Shown here: one piece after another, positions 1 through 5,904 of the stretch
How positions within the stretch are numbered: position 1 is the stretch's first letter
Layout: each line of letters begins with the position of its first letter
NCBI GenBank assembly: GCA_031283015.1
Contig: JAITCQ010000029.1
Location: 1 to 10,759, forward strand
DNA: 10,759 nt
Direction: 5' to 3'
Source of the DNA: Candidatus Methanoplasma sp.
GTDB taxonomy: Archaea > Thermoplasmatota > Thermoplasmata > Methanomassiliicoccales > Methanomethylophilaceae
Made by a program: the position numbers and the translations under genes
The notes under the pieces: generated by a model
Seen by the model: the letters and a program-made list of their open reading frames with translations, nothing else
Told to the model about the DNA's origin: nothing
The model's database searches: none

Positions 1-83
1 TTGCGCTGGGCGCCGGGATCCTCATAAGCATCTGGTTCTCTAAGCTTGGAAGAGAGACGTCAAAGGAATTCTCCATCCAATAA
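1..83 (+). CDS. C-terminal end of an unidentified membrane protein (partial)
   Basis: Reading from base 3, an open frame of 26 codons runs to a TAA at 81-83. It starts outside the window. The visible residues begin with a hydrophobic run (ALGAGILISIWF) and end in a short charged tail (SKLGRETSKEFSIQ). This is what the end of a last transmembrane helix with a cytoplasmic tail looks like. The other two forward frames are stopped by base 42. A likely terminator follows at 97-136, which supports this as a real gene end. The family cannot be named from so short a piece. Confidence 0.55.
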   Translation, partial: ALGAGILISIWFSKLGRETSKEFSIQ

Positions 84-96
84 TAGGAGAACAAAG

Positions 97-136
97 AAGA
101 ACGGGGCGGATGGATATGGGATGTGACCCCGTTTTT
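97..136 (+). terminator. Probable hairpin terminator after the first partial gene
   Basis: AAGAACGGGG (97-106) can pair with CCCCGTTTTT (127-136) around a 20-base loop. The stem is ten pairs with one G-T wobble, and its 3' arm ends in a run of five T. It lies 14 bases after the stop of the upstream gene. Archaeal termination relies mainly on the T-run, so the stem may be secondary. Nothing experimental supports it. Confidence 0.4.
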
Positions 137-249
137 CCTGAAGTGTCCTGTGCTTCTTGGGGATGCACTGCGACCTTCAATATCATCATTGACGGGAGAG
201 TATATTAAGAAAAGCGGGGGAGGTCTCCGAAAGTACCCGAAACTACCAA

Positions 250-265
250 AAGTGAAAGGTCACTT
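250..265 (-). terminator. Possible terminator at the end of arcS
   Basis: On the minus strand AAGTGA, loop CCTT, TCACTT form a 6-bp stem that contains the arcS stop codon. It is followed directly by TTGG, and further T-rich stretches lie downstream (about 209-216). It is short and overlaps the coding end, so it is only a candidate. Confidence 0.3.
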
Positions 266-1951
266 CCTCTTATGCCTTATCTTCACGGCTATCCCTCTTC
301 TGAGGTCGGCCATCTCTCTGCCGGACATCATCGCGACGCCCACCGCCGTCACGTTCCCGCTGAGCATGACGATCGCCTCATCGCCGGGCCTGATGCCGGG
401 GTCGGCGTTCAGCACGCCTATTGCGAAGAGATTGCCTTTCATCTCGAAGTCCGTCATCTCCACGATGTTCTTCCCGGTTCCGGCGACGATGTCCGCGCCC
501 TCTGCCGTAAGGGATATCATTCCCCTTTCCGGCGTGAGCATTCCCAACTGTACCTTTTCCTTGGGGTTCTGCGGGTCGTCCCTCAATATCTTCCAGTACG
601 GGAACTTGCCTATCGCGTAGCTTCCGTTCATTAAGGCATCGGCGACATCACGTCCGAACTGGAACGAGAGTATCGATCTCACCGACTCGATCCTCTCGAT
701 CGCATAGTCGGCGGGTTCCATCCCCTTTGCGGCCTTCCTGAGAGCTTCGTCCAGGTTCCTCAGCGATGCGGGGGACGTCGGGTCTCCGACGACGGTCTCC
801 TCTATCTCCGCCAGATCCCTGACCAACTCCGAGCTTTCGCCCAGGTGGCATATCACTTTGTCATAACCCTGCGAGAGTATTCCGGACACCATCGTCCTTA
901 TCATCTCCCTCTCCTGACATTTCCACTCTCCGGTGACCGGTATGTCGTACGAATTGGCGGGGTAGAAGATGTCCAGCTCCCTGGGCACGATGCCAAGGGG
1001 GGATGTGACGATAACTTCATGGATAAGCGTGTCGTGTCTCGCCGTGTGTATCGCGGATGCGAACGCTTTGTGTGTCTTTGACGTGTGGTAGGGTTTCTTT
1101 GCCGAGCAGGGAAGCAGAAGCAGGATGCGCTTATGTTCCGGTTTTCTGTATCTTTCGGATATCTTCTCGCGGAACACCTTTATATCCGGCCTCCTCAGGG
1201 ACTGCGTGGTGTTGCAAGCGAACTTTGTTCCCACCGTTGAGCAGCATTCCTCCTGATACCTATAGCCGGCGTCGTCGAATATCCTTAGTGCGGCGACCGA
1301 CGACGGCGATGACGCCGACCTCTGATCAACCAGTTCCCTCAGCCTTCCCGATTCCGTGAAAATGTTGATCTTCTCGCATTCTTTTTTCAGTTCGGCGGCG
1401 TTCTCTTCGGAGACGTCGTTTTCGGCGCATATCTCCCCTTCCGGGATCAGCCGCATCTTCTTGAGGCCGATCGCCTTTGCCAAAGAGTCGTCGAACACGT
1501 CCGCGCCCATGTATGCCAGCAGAGCCATTGTGGACGGTTCGGCTATTCCGAACATGCAGAGAAGCCTGTTGTATCCTATCTTCTCTCTTATCCTTATCAC
1601 CGAATCAACAAGTTTCCTTGCGTCATTCCTCAGTTCGAACGCATTCGGGATGACGACCGTGTCCGAATCGTCCGGGATCTCGCATTCATCGGAGAACGGA
1701 AGTCTTATGACACATACGCCGTCTTTGCAAAAAGGCTCGGAATCTTTCTTTGAGGATGCCGATGTGAGCAGTTTTTGATCGATGGGAATCTCCGACCCGA
1801 GGAAACGCAGGGTCCTGCCTTCGTCTCCCGTCGTTATCTGAACGGCGGGATCGCCGGGGCCGCTTACGACGAACGGCGTCCTTATTGAAATATCCCCTCT
1901 GGAATATTCGCATGTCCGCCCTCTGTGAGACCTTCCGACGACATTCAGCAT
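260..1951 (-). CDS. arcS: Archaeosine synthase ArcS (tRNA position-15 modification)
   Basis: A 563-residue protein. In the known pathway, archaeal TGT places preQ0 at position 15 of tRNA. ArcS then adds to the nitrile: some archaea make archaeosine through a lysine adduct finished by the radical-SAM partner RaSEA. The diagnostic motif PC-x3-KPY-x2-S-x2-H is intact at about residues 281-294 (PCSAKKPYHTSKTH), followed by the conserved SPLGIVPREL and YDIPVTGEW segments (about 317-343). The N-terminal third is TGT-like but degenerate (IRTPFVV near residue 22). The last roughly 80 residues form a PUA RNA-binding domain, with LTAEGADIV and GNLFAIGVL in it. Start: an upstream ATG at 1966 would add MNRGV. 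I prefer the ATG at 1951 because a TATA-like box is centred 27 bases before it and homologues as I recall them begin near there. Neither TGT nor RaSEA is in the window. Confidence 0.9.
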   Translation of the reverse strand: MLNVVGRSHRGRTCEYSRGDISIRTPFVVSGPGDPAVQITTGDEGRTLRFLGSEIPIDQKLLTSASSKKDSEPFCKDGVCVIRLPFSDECEIPDDSDTVVIPNAFELRNDARKLVDSVIRIREKIGYNRLLCMFGIAEPSTMALLAYMGADVFDDSLAKAIGLKKMRLIPEGEICAENDVSEENAAELKKECEKINIFTESGRLRELVDQRSASSPSSVAALRIFDDAGYRYQEECCSTVGTKFACNTTQSLRRPDIKVFREKISERYRKPEHKRILLLLPCSAKKPYHTSKTHKAFASAIHTARHDTLIHEVIVTSPLGIVPRELDIFYPANSYDIPVTGEWKCQEREMIRTMVSGILSQGYDKVICHLGESSELVRDLAEIEETVVGDPTSPASLRNLDEALRKAAKGMEPADYAIERIESVRSILSFQFGRDVADALMNGSYAIGKFPYWKILRDDPQNPKEKVQLGMLTPERGMISLTAEGADIVAGTGKNIVEMTDFEMKGNLFAIGVLNADPGIRPGDEAIVMLSGNVTAVGVAMMSGREMADLRRGIAVKIRHKRK

Positions 1952-1972
1952 GACCCCTCGATTCATCCTGCG

Positions 1973-1984
1973 TTAATTAATATT
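1973..1984 (-). promoter_or_regulatory. TATA-like box for arcS
   Basis: The minus strand reads AATATTAATTAA here, a 12-base AT block in GC-rich surroundings. Its centre is 27 bases upstream of the ATG at 1951 and only 12 upstream of the ATG at 1966. With usual archaeal spacing, transcription would begin at or next to 1951, giving a leaderless message. Confidence 0.45.
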
Positions 1985-2014
1985 CCCACGCATACGCTCG
2001 GCCGCCTTTTCGGG

Positions 2015-2581
2015 TCACATGGGCTTCAAGTTCTTGTTGAGCCGATCTATGGTCCTTTCGAGGTCCCTTTGCCTGGCCTCTTCGCTCTTGAACGAGAGGT
2101 ACCTCCCGGCATATTCGAGCCTGACAGAGCGCGACATGTTGCAGAAATTCTCATATGCGGGCGATATGCCGGTCAACCTCTCTGCGAATTCTTCTACCTG
2201 CTCGTCTGTTATACGATCTTTCGGAGCGTCCCATGTCCCGTTCTTTACCGCCGTCTCCACAGCCTTTTCGCCCGGCTCCGTCATCAGTCCCCTTTCGCGA
2301 AGGGTCCCCACGATCTTTTTGTTCTTGTCCGACCAAGGGCTCTTGGCGCGGCGTTTTGCAAAATATTTCAGATATTTGGTGCCGTCGACGCTTTTCATCT
2401 GCCCGTCTATCCATCCGAAGCAGAGGGCCTCTTCCAAGGCGCAGTTCGCTGACAACGTGACGACGGCCTTGGTCTTTCCGAACACGATCCACACTCCGCT
2501 GCTGGTCTCCGAATTTTCCTGCAGCCAAGCGCGGAATTCCCCGCGCGAGGCGAACAGCAATTCCGGTACATCCGCTCTCAT
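2015..2581 (-). CDS. YdeI/OmpD-associated (OmdA) family protein
   Basis: A 188-residue soluble protein of the YdeI/OmdA family, which is widespread in bacteria and sporadic in archaea and has no settled biochemical role. Visible family marks: an N-terminal EFRAWL helix (15-20), WIVFGK (31-36), the hallmark EALCFGWIDGQ (51-61), then YLKYFAKRRAKSPWS (70-84). A C-terminal helix KSEEARQRDLERTIDRLNKN (165-184) corresponds to the OmdA K-x-E-E-x-R pattern. Start: the frame extends to a GTG at 2650, but the ATG at 2581 has AGAGGT eight bases before it and matches the usual N-terminus, so I use it. It is transcribed divergently from pyrB and followed by arcS in the same direction, which has its own promoter. 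There is no sign of a functional link to either. Confidence 0.82.
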   Translation of the reverse strand: MRADVPELLFASRGEFRAWLQENSETSSGVWIVFGKTKAVVTLSANCALEEALCFGWIDGQMKSVDGTKYLKYFAKRRAKSPWSDKNKKIVGTLRERGLMTEPGEKAVETAVKNGTWDAPKDRITDEQVEEFAERLTGISPAYENFCNMSRSVRLEYAGRYLSFKSEEARQRDLERTIDRLNKNLKPM

Positions 2582-2589
2582 CTTTGAAT

Positions 2590-2595
2590 ACCTCT
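2590..2595 (-). promoter_or_regulatory. Ribosome binding site that fixes the YdeI-family start
   Basis: AGAGGT on the minus strand, eight bases upstream of the ATG at 2581. No comparable site precedes the GTG at 2650, which would otherwise give a 23-residue longer protein. Confidence 0.5.
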
Positions 2596-2669
2596 GGGGG
2601 CGAAAGACGCGGCATCGATCTATGACCTGTGCGTCTCCCGTCTGACACACTGTCTATATCGCCGGGGCG

Positions 2670-2679
2670 AAATAAAAAA
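2670..2679 (-). promoter_or_regulatory. Candidate TATA box for the YdeI-family gene
   Basis: The minus strand reads about TTTTTTATTT. Usual spacing would start transcription near 2650, giving a leader of about 70 bases that includes the ribosome binding site. A second TATA-like string (GATATAG, about 2654-2660) is an alternative. Confidence 0.25.
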
Positions 2680-2746
2680 GTGAGTTTCCGAAGGCAGCAG
2701 AAGCGTTCCGCAGCATCTCCGAGGACGTCCTTACCGGAACCCGCAG

Positions 2747-2761
2747 GAAAAAGAGTTATAT
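2747..2761 (+). promoter_or_regulatory. BRE/TATA promoter of the pyrB operon
   Basis: A purine-rich GAAAAAGAG stretch (BRE-like) precedes TTATAT at 2756-2761. The box centre lies about 25 bases before the pyrB ATG at 2784. No Shine-Dalgarno sequence precedes that ATG. The pyrBI message is therefore probably leaderless or nearly so. Confidence 0.55.
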
Positions 2762-2783
2762 CGTGAGTTTCGGATAACGAAGC

Positions 2784-3719
2784 ATGGACTTCTACGACAA
2801 GGACCTTGTTTCAATACGCGACCTCGACCGGGAGCAGATAAATTTTCTGCTTGACCTTTCCGAGGAAATGATACCTTACGCCAAAGGCGAAAAGGTGAAG
2901 AAGGTATTGGACGGCAAGGTGCTCGGCAACCTGTTCTTCGAACCTTCCACGAGAACAAAACTATCATTCGAAAGCGCGGCAGGAAGACTCGGATGCACGG
3001 TCATAGATGTTTCCGAGATGTCCATGACGTCCATGTCGAAGGGGGAGACGCTTGCCGACACCATCAAGATGGTGGACGGGTACTGCGACGTCATCGTGCT
3101 TAGGCATCCCCACGAGGGGGCGGCCAGGCTCGCCGCGAAGTTCTCCGAGAACCCGGTGATCAACGCCGGGGACGGGGCGGGTTCCCATCCCACTCAGACG
3201 CTGCTCGACCTTTTCACAATGAGGTCCGCCAAAGGGTCCCTTGACGGCCTGAACGTAGTTCTGGTGGGCGACCTGAAATACGGCCGCACGGTGCATTCCC
3301 TTGCTGAGGCCCTGACGATGTTCGGCGCAAAGCTCACGCTTGTCGCCCCCGAGTCGCTGCAGATGCCGAAGGACATCTTCAACCACATCGTGGACAAAGG
3401 GTGCAAGCCGGTGAAGACGCCTATTTTGGAGGACGTCATCGGGCAGGCCGATGTCCTTTACGTCACAAGGATCCAGAAAGAAAGGTTCCCGGACCCCGCC
3501 GAGTATCAGAAGGTGGCCGGGATGTACAGGATCGGGAACGCCATACTCCGGGAGGCGAAGAGCGACATGATAGTCATGCACCCATTGCCCAGAGTGGACG
3601 AGATACTGCCGGAAGTGGATACCACGCCGCACGCGAAATATTTCGAGCAGGCGTTCAACGGCGTACCGGTGAGGATGGCGCTGCTCTGCGCCATATTGGG
3701 AGGTGAGATCGATGGATGA
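2784..3719 (+). CDS. pyrB: Aspartate carbamoyltransferase, catalytic subunit
   Basis: A 311-residue cytosolic enzyme joining carbamoyl phosphate and L-aspartate into N-carbamoyl-L-aspartate, the first committed step of pyrimidine synthesis. It forms trimers that assemble with PyrI dimers. All landmark motifs are intact: FFEPSTRTKLSFE with the phosphate-binding STRT (about 52-64), HPTQTLLDLFT (about 135-145), VGDLKYGRTVHSL (about 160-172), MHPLPRVDEI (about 265-274) and the C-terminal FNGVPVRMALL (about 292-302). The length is typical of prokaryotic catalytic chains. It is the first gene of a four-gene operon. Its last eight bases overlap the start of pyrI, which suits a fixed ratio of the two subunits. 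No attenuator-like leader is visible, and the promoter geometry leaves almost no 5' leader for one. Confidence 0.97.
   Translation: MDFYDKDLVSIRDLDREQINFLLDLSEEMIPYAKGEKVKKVLDGKVLGNLFFEPSTRTKLSFESAAGRLGCTVIDVSEMSMTSMSKGETLADTIKMVDGYCDVIVLRHPHEGAARLAAKFSENPVINAGDGAGSHPTQTLLDLFTMRSAKGSLDGLNVVLVGDLKYGRTVHSLAEALTMFGAKLTLVAPESLQMPKDIFNHIVDKGCKPVKTPILEDVIGQADVLYVTRIQKERFPDPAEYQKVAGMYRIGNAILREAKSDMIVMHPLPRVDEILPEVDTTPHAKYFEQAFNGVPVRMALLCAILGGEIDG
3699..3706 (+). promoter_or_regulatory. Strong ribosome binding site of pyrI, inside pyrB
   Basis: GGAGGTGA lies in the last codons of pyrB, five bases before the ATG at 3712. It excludes the in-frame GTG at 3703, which is part of the site itself. Confidence 0.7.
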
Positions 3720-4188
3720 CGGCAGGATCGCGGAGACGAAGATACCGCCGATAAGGAACGGTACGGTCATCGACCACATCGCCAACGGTCAGGCGCTCAA
3801 TGTCCTTAAGATATTGAAAGTGAACGAGCACAACATCGACTCGGTGATAAGCATAGGGATGCACGTCCCCTCGTCCAAGACGAACGGGTGGAAGGACGTC
3901 ATAAAAGTTGAGGACCGGGAGCTCGATCATACGACGGTGGGGAAGATAGCCCTCATCGCTCCTGACGCGACGATATCCATTATCAGAGATTATTACGTGG
4001 CGGAGAAATTCAAGGTCAGGCTCGATGACCATATCGTGGGGCTTGCGAACTGCAGCAACCCCAACTGCATCACCAACAGGGGGGAGCCCGTCGTCCCCGA
4101 ATTCCAGGTCGAGGACCGCAACCCCCCGAAACTCAGATGCATGTACTGCGACAGGATACTGACCAACATATCTGAGAACCTTCTGTGA
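3712..4188 (+). CDS. pyrI: Aspartate carbamoyltransferase, regulatory subunit
   Basis: A 158-residue non-catalytic chain that binds nucleotide effectors (CTP and ATP in studied enzymes) and links catalytic trimers. The N-terminal allosteric domain (about 1-100) shows the family patterns IxxGTVIDHI (about 14-23) and VISIGMHVPS (about 45-54). The C-terminal zinc domain has all four ligands as C114-x4-C119 and C143-x2-C146 (NCSNPNC and LRCMYC), the same spacing as E. coli PyrI. The ATG at 3712 is chosen over the GTG at 3703 because of the ribosome binding site at 3699-3706. It overlaps the pyrB end by eight bases and is followed after one base by the UPF0200 gene, so all are surely co-transcribed. 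An intact zinc site and effector domain suggest a normally regulated holoenzyme. Confidence 0.96.
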   Translation: MDDGRIAETKIPPIRNGTVIDHIANGQALNVLKILKVNEHNIDSVISIGMHVPSSKTNGWKDVIKVEDRELDHTTVGKIALIAPDATISIIRDYYVAEKFKVRLDDHIVGLANCSNPNCITNRGEPVVPEFQVEDRNPPKLRCMYCDRILTNISENLL

Positions 4189-4189
4189 A

Positions 4190-4720
4190 ATGAGGATAAT
4201 CGTCGTTGCGGGAATGCCGGGCGCCGGCAAGGAAGAGTTCCTTTCGGTCGCAGATTCAGTTGGTATCCCCTCTGCCCGCATGGGCGACGCAGTCAGGGAT
4301 TTCTATTCAAGGTCCTCCGAACGGGAAGCGGGGATCGGCATCGGAGAATTCGCGAGTGCGGAGAGAACGAGGTTCGGAAAGAACATCTGGGCTCAACGTA
4401 CGATGGAGAGGATGAGCGGGGAAACGTTCCTCATAGACGGCTGCAGGAGCATGGACGAGGTGAGATCGTTCAGAGAGCTCAGCGGCGATGTCCTGATCAT
4501 CGGGATACATTCCTCCCCCGCACAAAGGTACGAAAGACTTGTGAAAAGAGGAAGGGAGGACGCGCCCGGAAGCCTTGACGAGTTCAACACGAGGGATACC
4601 AGAGAGATATCCTGGGGACTGGCGGAGGTAATCGCCCTATCGGATGTGATGATCATCAACGCTTCGGGCCTTGACGAATTCCGTTCCGCCTCCGAAAAGA
4701 TATTGAGAGGCATGGAATGA
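4190..4720 (+). CDS. UPF0200 family P-loop nucleotide-kinase-like protein
   Basis: A 176-residue archaeal P-loop protein resembling small nucleoside/nucleotide kinases and dephospho-CoA kinase. The substrate is not known. Walker A is GMPGAGK (8-14), but the next residue is E15 where S or T normally binds magnesium. Haloarchaeal members, as I recall them, carry G there, so the position may be relaxed in this family. Other family marks: MGD (31-33), LIDGCRSMDEV (81-91), a lid-like KRGREDAPGSLDEFNTRDTRE (119-139) and DVMIIN (152-157). The start is one base after the pyrI stop, and its end overlaps the next gene by ATGA. Sitting third in the pyrB operon, it could phosphorylate a pyrimidine nucleotide; that is inference from position only. 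Its size and motifs separate it from bacterial PyrH and Cmk. Confidence 0.8.
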   Translation: MRIIVVAGMPGAGKEEFLSVADSVGIPSARMGDAVRDFYSRSSEREAGIGIGEFASAERTRFGKNIWAQRTMERMSGETFLIDGCRSMDEVRSFRELSGDVLIIGIHSSPAQRYERLVKRGREDAPGSLDEFNTRDTREISWGLAEVIALSDVMIINASGLDEFRSASEKILRGME

Positions 4721-4983
4721 GATTCACTACGATGCGCCTCTGCGGCGGCGAGGCGCTGATGGCGATTTCGGCGGACGATCTGTGCCTCAATATGGAAAAG
4801 GTATCGGACCAACTGGAAGGGATGGGTCTCTCCCTGAAACAAAAGGACGAGATGATGGCGGTCTTCGACTGGCGGGGGATGGAGACCACGATATATCCTC
4901 AGGGCAAGGTCATGTTCTTCCCCCTGAAAGACCGTTCCCTCTGCATAGAGTACGCCACGGAGATCCTCGGGAAACTGGTCTGA
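4717..4983 (+). CDS. Small protein of unknown function, last gene of the pyr operon
   Basis: An 88-residue protein I do not recognise. It starts with the ATG of an ATGA overlap with the UPF0200 stop, so it is translationally coupled. The N-terminal half looks helical (ADDLCLNMEKVSDQLEGMGL). The C-terminal half looks like a beta hairpin and final helix (DWRGMETTIYPQGKVMFF, then SLCIEYATEILGKLV). The pattern hydrophobic-YPxGKhhhF followed by a helix occurs in several small alpha-beta folds, including TBP half repeats and ThiF tails, but the match is too weak to assign. There is no signal peptide or membrane segment. An internal ATG at residue 15 (4759) could be the true start. Operon membership is the best evidence that it is real. 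Confidence 0.65.
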   Translation: MRFTTMRLCGGEALMAISADDLCLNMEKVSDQLEGMGLSLKQKDEMMAVFDWRGMETTIYPQGKVMFFPLKDRSLCIEYATEILGKLV

Positions 4984-4984
4984 G

Positions 4985-5003
4985 CGAAACTCACATTTAT
5001 ATT
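4985..5003 (+). promoter_or_regulatory. BRE/TATA promoter of the DUF92 gene
   Basis: GCGAAACTCACA (BRE-like, with CGAAA) leads into TTTATATT at 4996-5003. The box centre is about 25 bases before the ATG at 5025, and no ribosome binding site precedes that ATG. This again points to leaderless transcription and sets the gene apart from the pyr operon that ends at 4983. Confidence 0.6.
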
Positions 5004-5024
5004 CTGTGCGTGTATTTCCATCCT

Positions 5025-5762
5025 ATGGAACTGATTACCCAGATTATCATATCTGGTATACTGTCCGCCGCTCTGTCGGGAATAGCTTACAAGCTGCAGA
5101 TGCTTACGTTCACGGGAGCGCTGGCGTCCCTTGTCGTAGGCTACACGGTGGGAGTGCTCGGTTCCGTGGAATGGCTGATACTTCTTGTGGCGTTCACATT
5201 CGCGGGCCTTATCGCAACGAGGATGGACCTCAGTGAGAAAAGCGATCTCGGACTTCAGGAAGGCAATTTCGGGGAAAGGACGCACAAGAACGTGCTGGGC
5301 GTCGGCATGCCCGCATGCATATTCGCGTTCCTTTACTGGCTGCAGAACATTCAGTTCGGCGGACAATACGACCTTGAGCTCACCGTCGCGTTCATAACGA
5401 CCCTGACGGTCGCGGCGGCGGACACCGTCGCAAGCGAGATCGGGATCAGGGACAGGAAGGTATGGCTCATAACCACCTTCGAAAGGGTGAAGCGCGGGAC
5501 CAACGGAGGAGTGTCCGCGCTCGGGACCGTGTCCTCTGTGGTCGCGGCTGCGTTCACCGGCACAATAGGGTGGCTGCTTATCTTCAAGGGCATAGACGCT
5601 TACTTCCTGATACCGATCGCAATGGGCATAGCCGGTAACCTGATAGACAGCGTGTTCGGCGCCACGTTCGAAAGGAAGGGCATGATGTCGAAATACACCA
5701 ACAACTGCCTGAGCGCACTCATCGGCGCCGTGCTCGGGATCCTTATCGTCATGCTTCTTTGA
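5025..5762 (+). CDS. DUF92/TMEM19 family integral membrane protein
   Basis: A 245-residue polytopic membrane protein with about seven or eight hydrophobic segments (near 1-22, 26-46, 48-66, 92-108, 118-136, 164-188, 192-210, 226-245). Family marks: ERTHKNVLGVG (84-94), AADTVASEIG (131-140), the signature GTNGGVSALGTVSS (158-171) and GNLIDSVFGATFER (204-217). DUF92 is widespread in archaea. The plant member VTE6 acts as a phytyl-phosphate kinase, so a prenyl-phosphate kinase role in isoprenoid lipid metabolism is a reasonable guess but untested for archaeal members. The frame stays open back to 4782, but that stretch lies within the preceding small gene and has no membrane character. The promoter at 4985-5003 fixes the start at 5025. 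Confidence 0.88.
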   Translation: MELITQIIISGILSAALSGIAYKLQMLTFTGALASLVVGYTVGVLGSVEWLILLVAFTFAGLIATRMDLSEKSDLGLQEGNFGERTHKNVLGVGMPACIFAFLYWLQNIQFGGQYDLELTVAFITTLTVAAADTVASEIGIRDRKVWLITTFERVKRGTNGGVSALGTVSSVVAAAFTGTIGWLLIFKGIDAYFLIPIAMGIAGNLIDSVFGATFERKGMMSKYTNNCLSALIGAVLGILIVMLL

Positions 5763-5777
5763 GCTGGACGCGATCGG

Positions 5778-5876
5778 TGAATTTTGCCTTTTGGTGCAAA
5801 AATGGCTGTTTGAATTTTGCTATTTGGTGCAAATTTGACCATTTGAATTTTGCTATTTGGTGCAAAAGGAATTATA
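5778..5876 (+). repeat. Three tandem 33-bp repeats with internal dyads before the ATPase gene
   Basis: Copies start at 5778, 5811 and 5844, exactly 33 bases apart. Each has a 23-base conserved core and a 10-base variable part. The core opens with TGAATTTTGC and closes with TTTGGTGCAAA; the two bases between are CT in copy 1 and TA in copies 2 and 3 (copy 1 reads CCTTTTGG). Within each core TTTTGC and GCAAA(A) form an inverted pair across eight bases. The third copy runs into the TATA-like box of the ATPase gene. A spacing near three helical turns would put protein sites on one face of the DNA. I see this as a candidate operator array. It is too short and regular for a CRISPR. Iteron-like or mobile-element roles are possible alternatives. 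Confidence 0.85.
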
Positions 5877-5877
5877 C
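5870..5877 (+). promoter_or_regulatory. Candidate TATA box of the AAA/DUF4143 ATPase gene
   Basis: AATTATAC follows the A-rich end of repeat copy 3 (GCAAAAGG, BRE-like). Its centre is about 31 bases before the ATG at 5905, so the leader would be only a few bases long. A protein bound to copy 3 would cover this site. Confidence 0.4.
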
Positions 5878-5904
5878 TGGCGTGATCATTCGATAATTGA
5901 TAAA

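Noticed and set aside
110..208. A 32-residue frame (MDMGCDPVFPEV...) on the plus strand
   Set aside because: It begins inside the loop of the likely terminator, has only a poor ribosome site and no recognisable composition. Kept as an unsupported possibility.
2019..2645. Long plus-strand frame opposite the YdeI-family gene
   Set aside because: It is the antisense of a recognisable protein family; its translation shows no family motifs.
3703..3711. GTG start of pyrI at 3703
   Set aside because: That GTG is part of the GGAGGTGA ribosome site serving the ATG at 3712.
4782..5024. Extension of the DUF92 frame to 4782
   Set aside because: It overlaps the 88-residue gene in another frame, is polar and unlike DUF92, and lies upstream of the promoter at 4985-5003.
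5778..5876. CRISPR array
   Set aside because: Only three copies with 10-base variable parts, no cas genes nearby, and the array ends in a promoter. CRISPR spacers are far longer.
5857..5904. Earlier TTG or GTG start (5857 or 5860) for the DUF4143 ATPase
   Set aside because: These codons lie in repeat copy 3, upstream of the TATA-like box, and relatives begin near the ATG at 5905.
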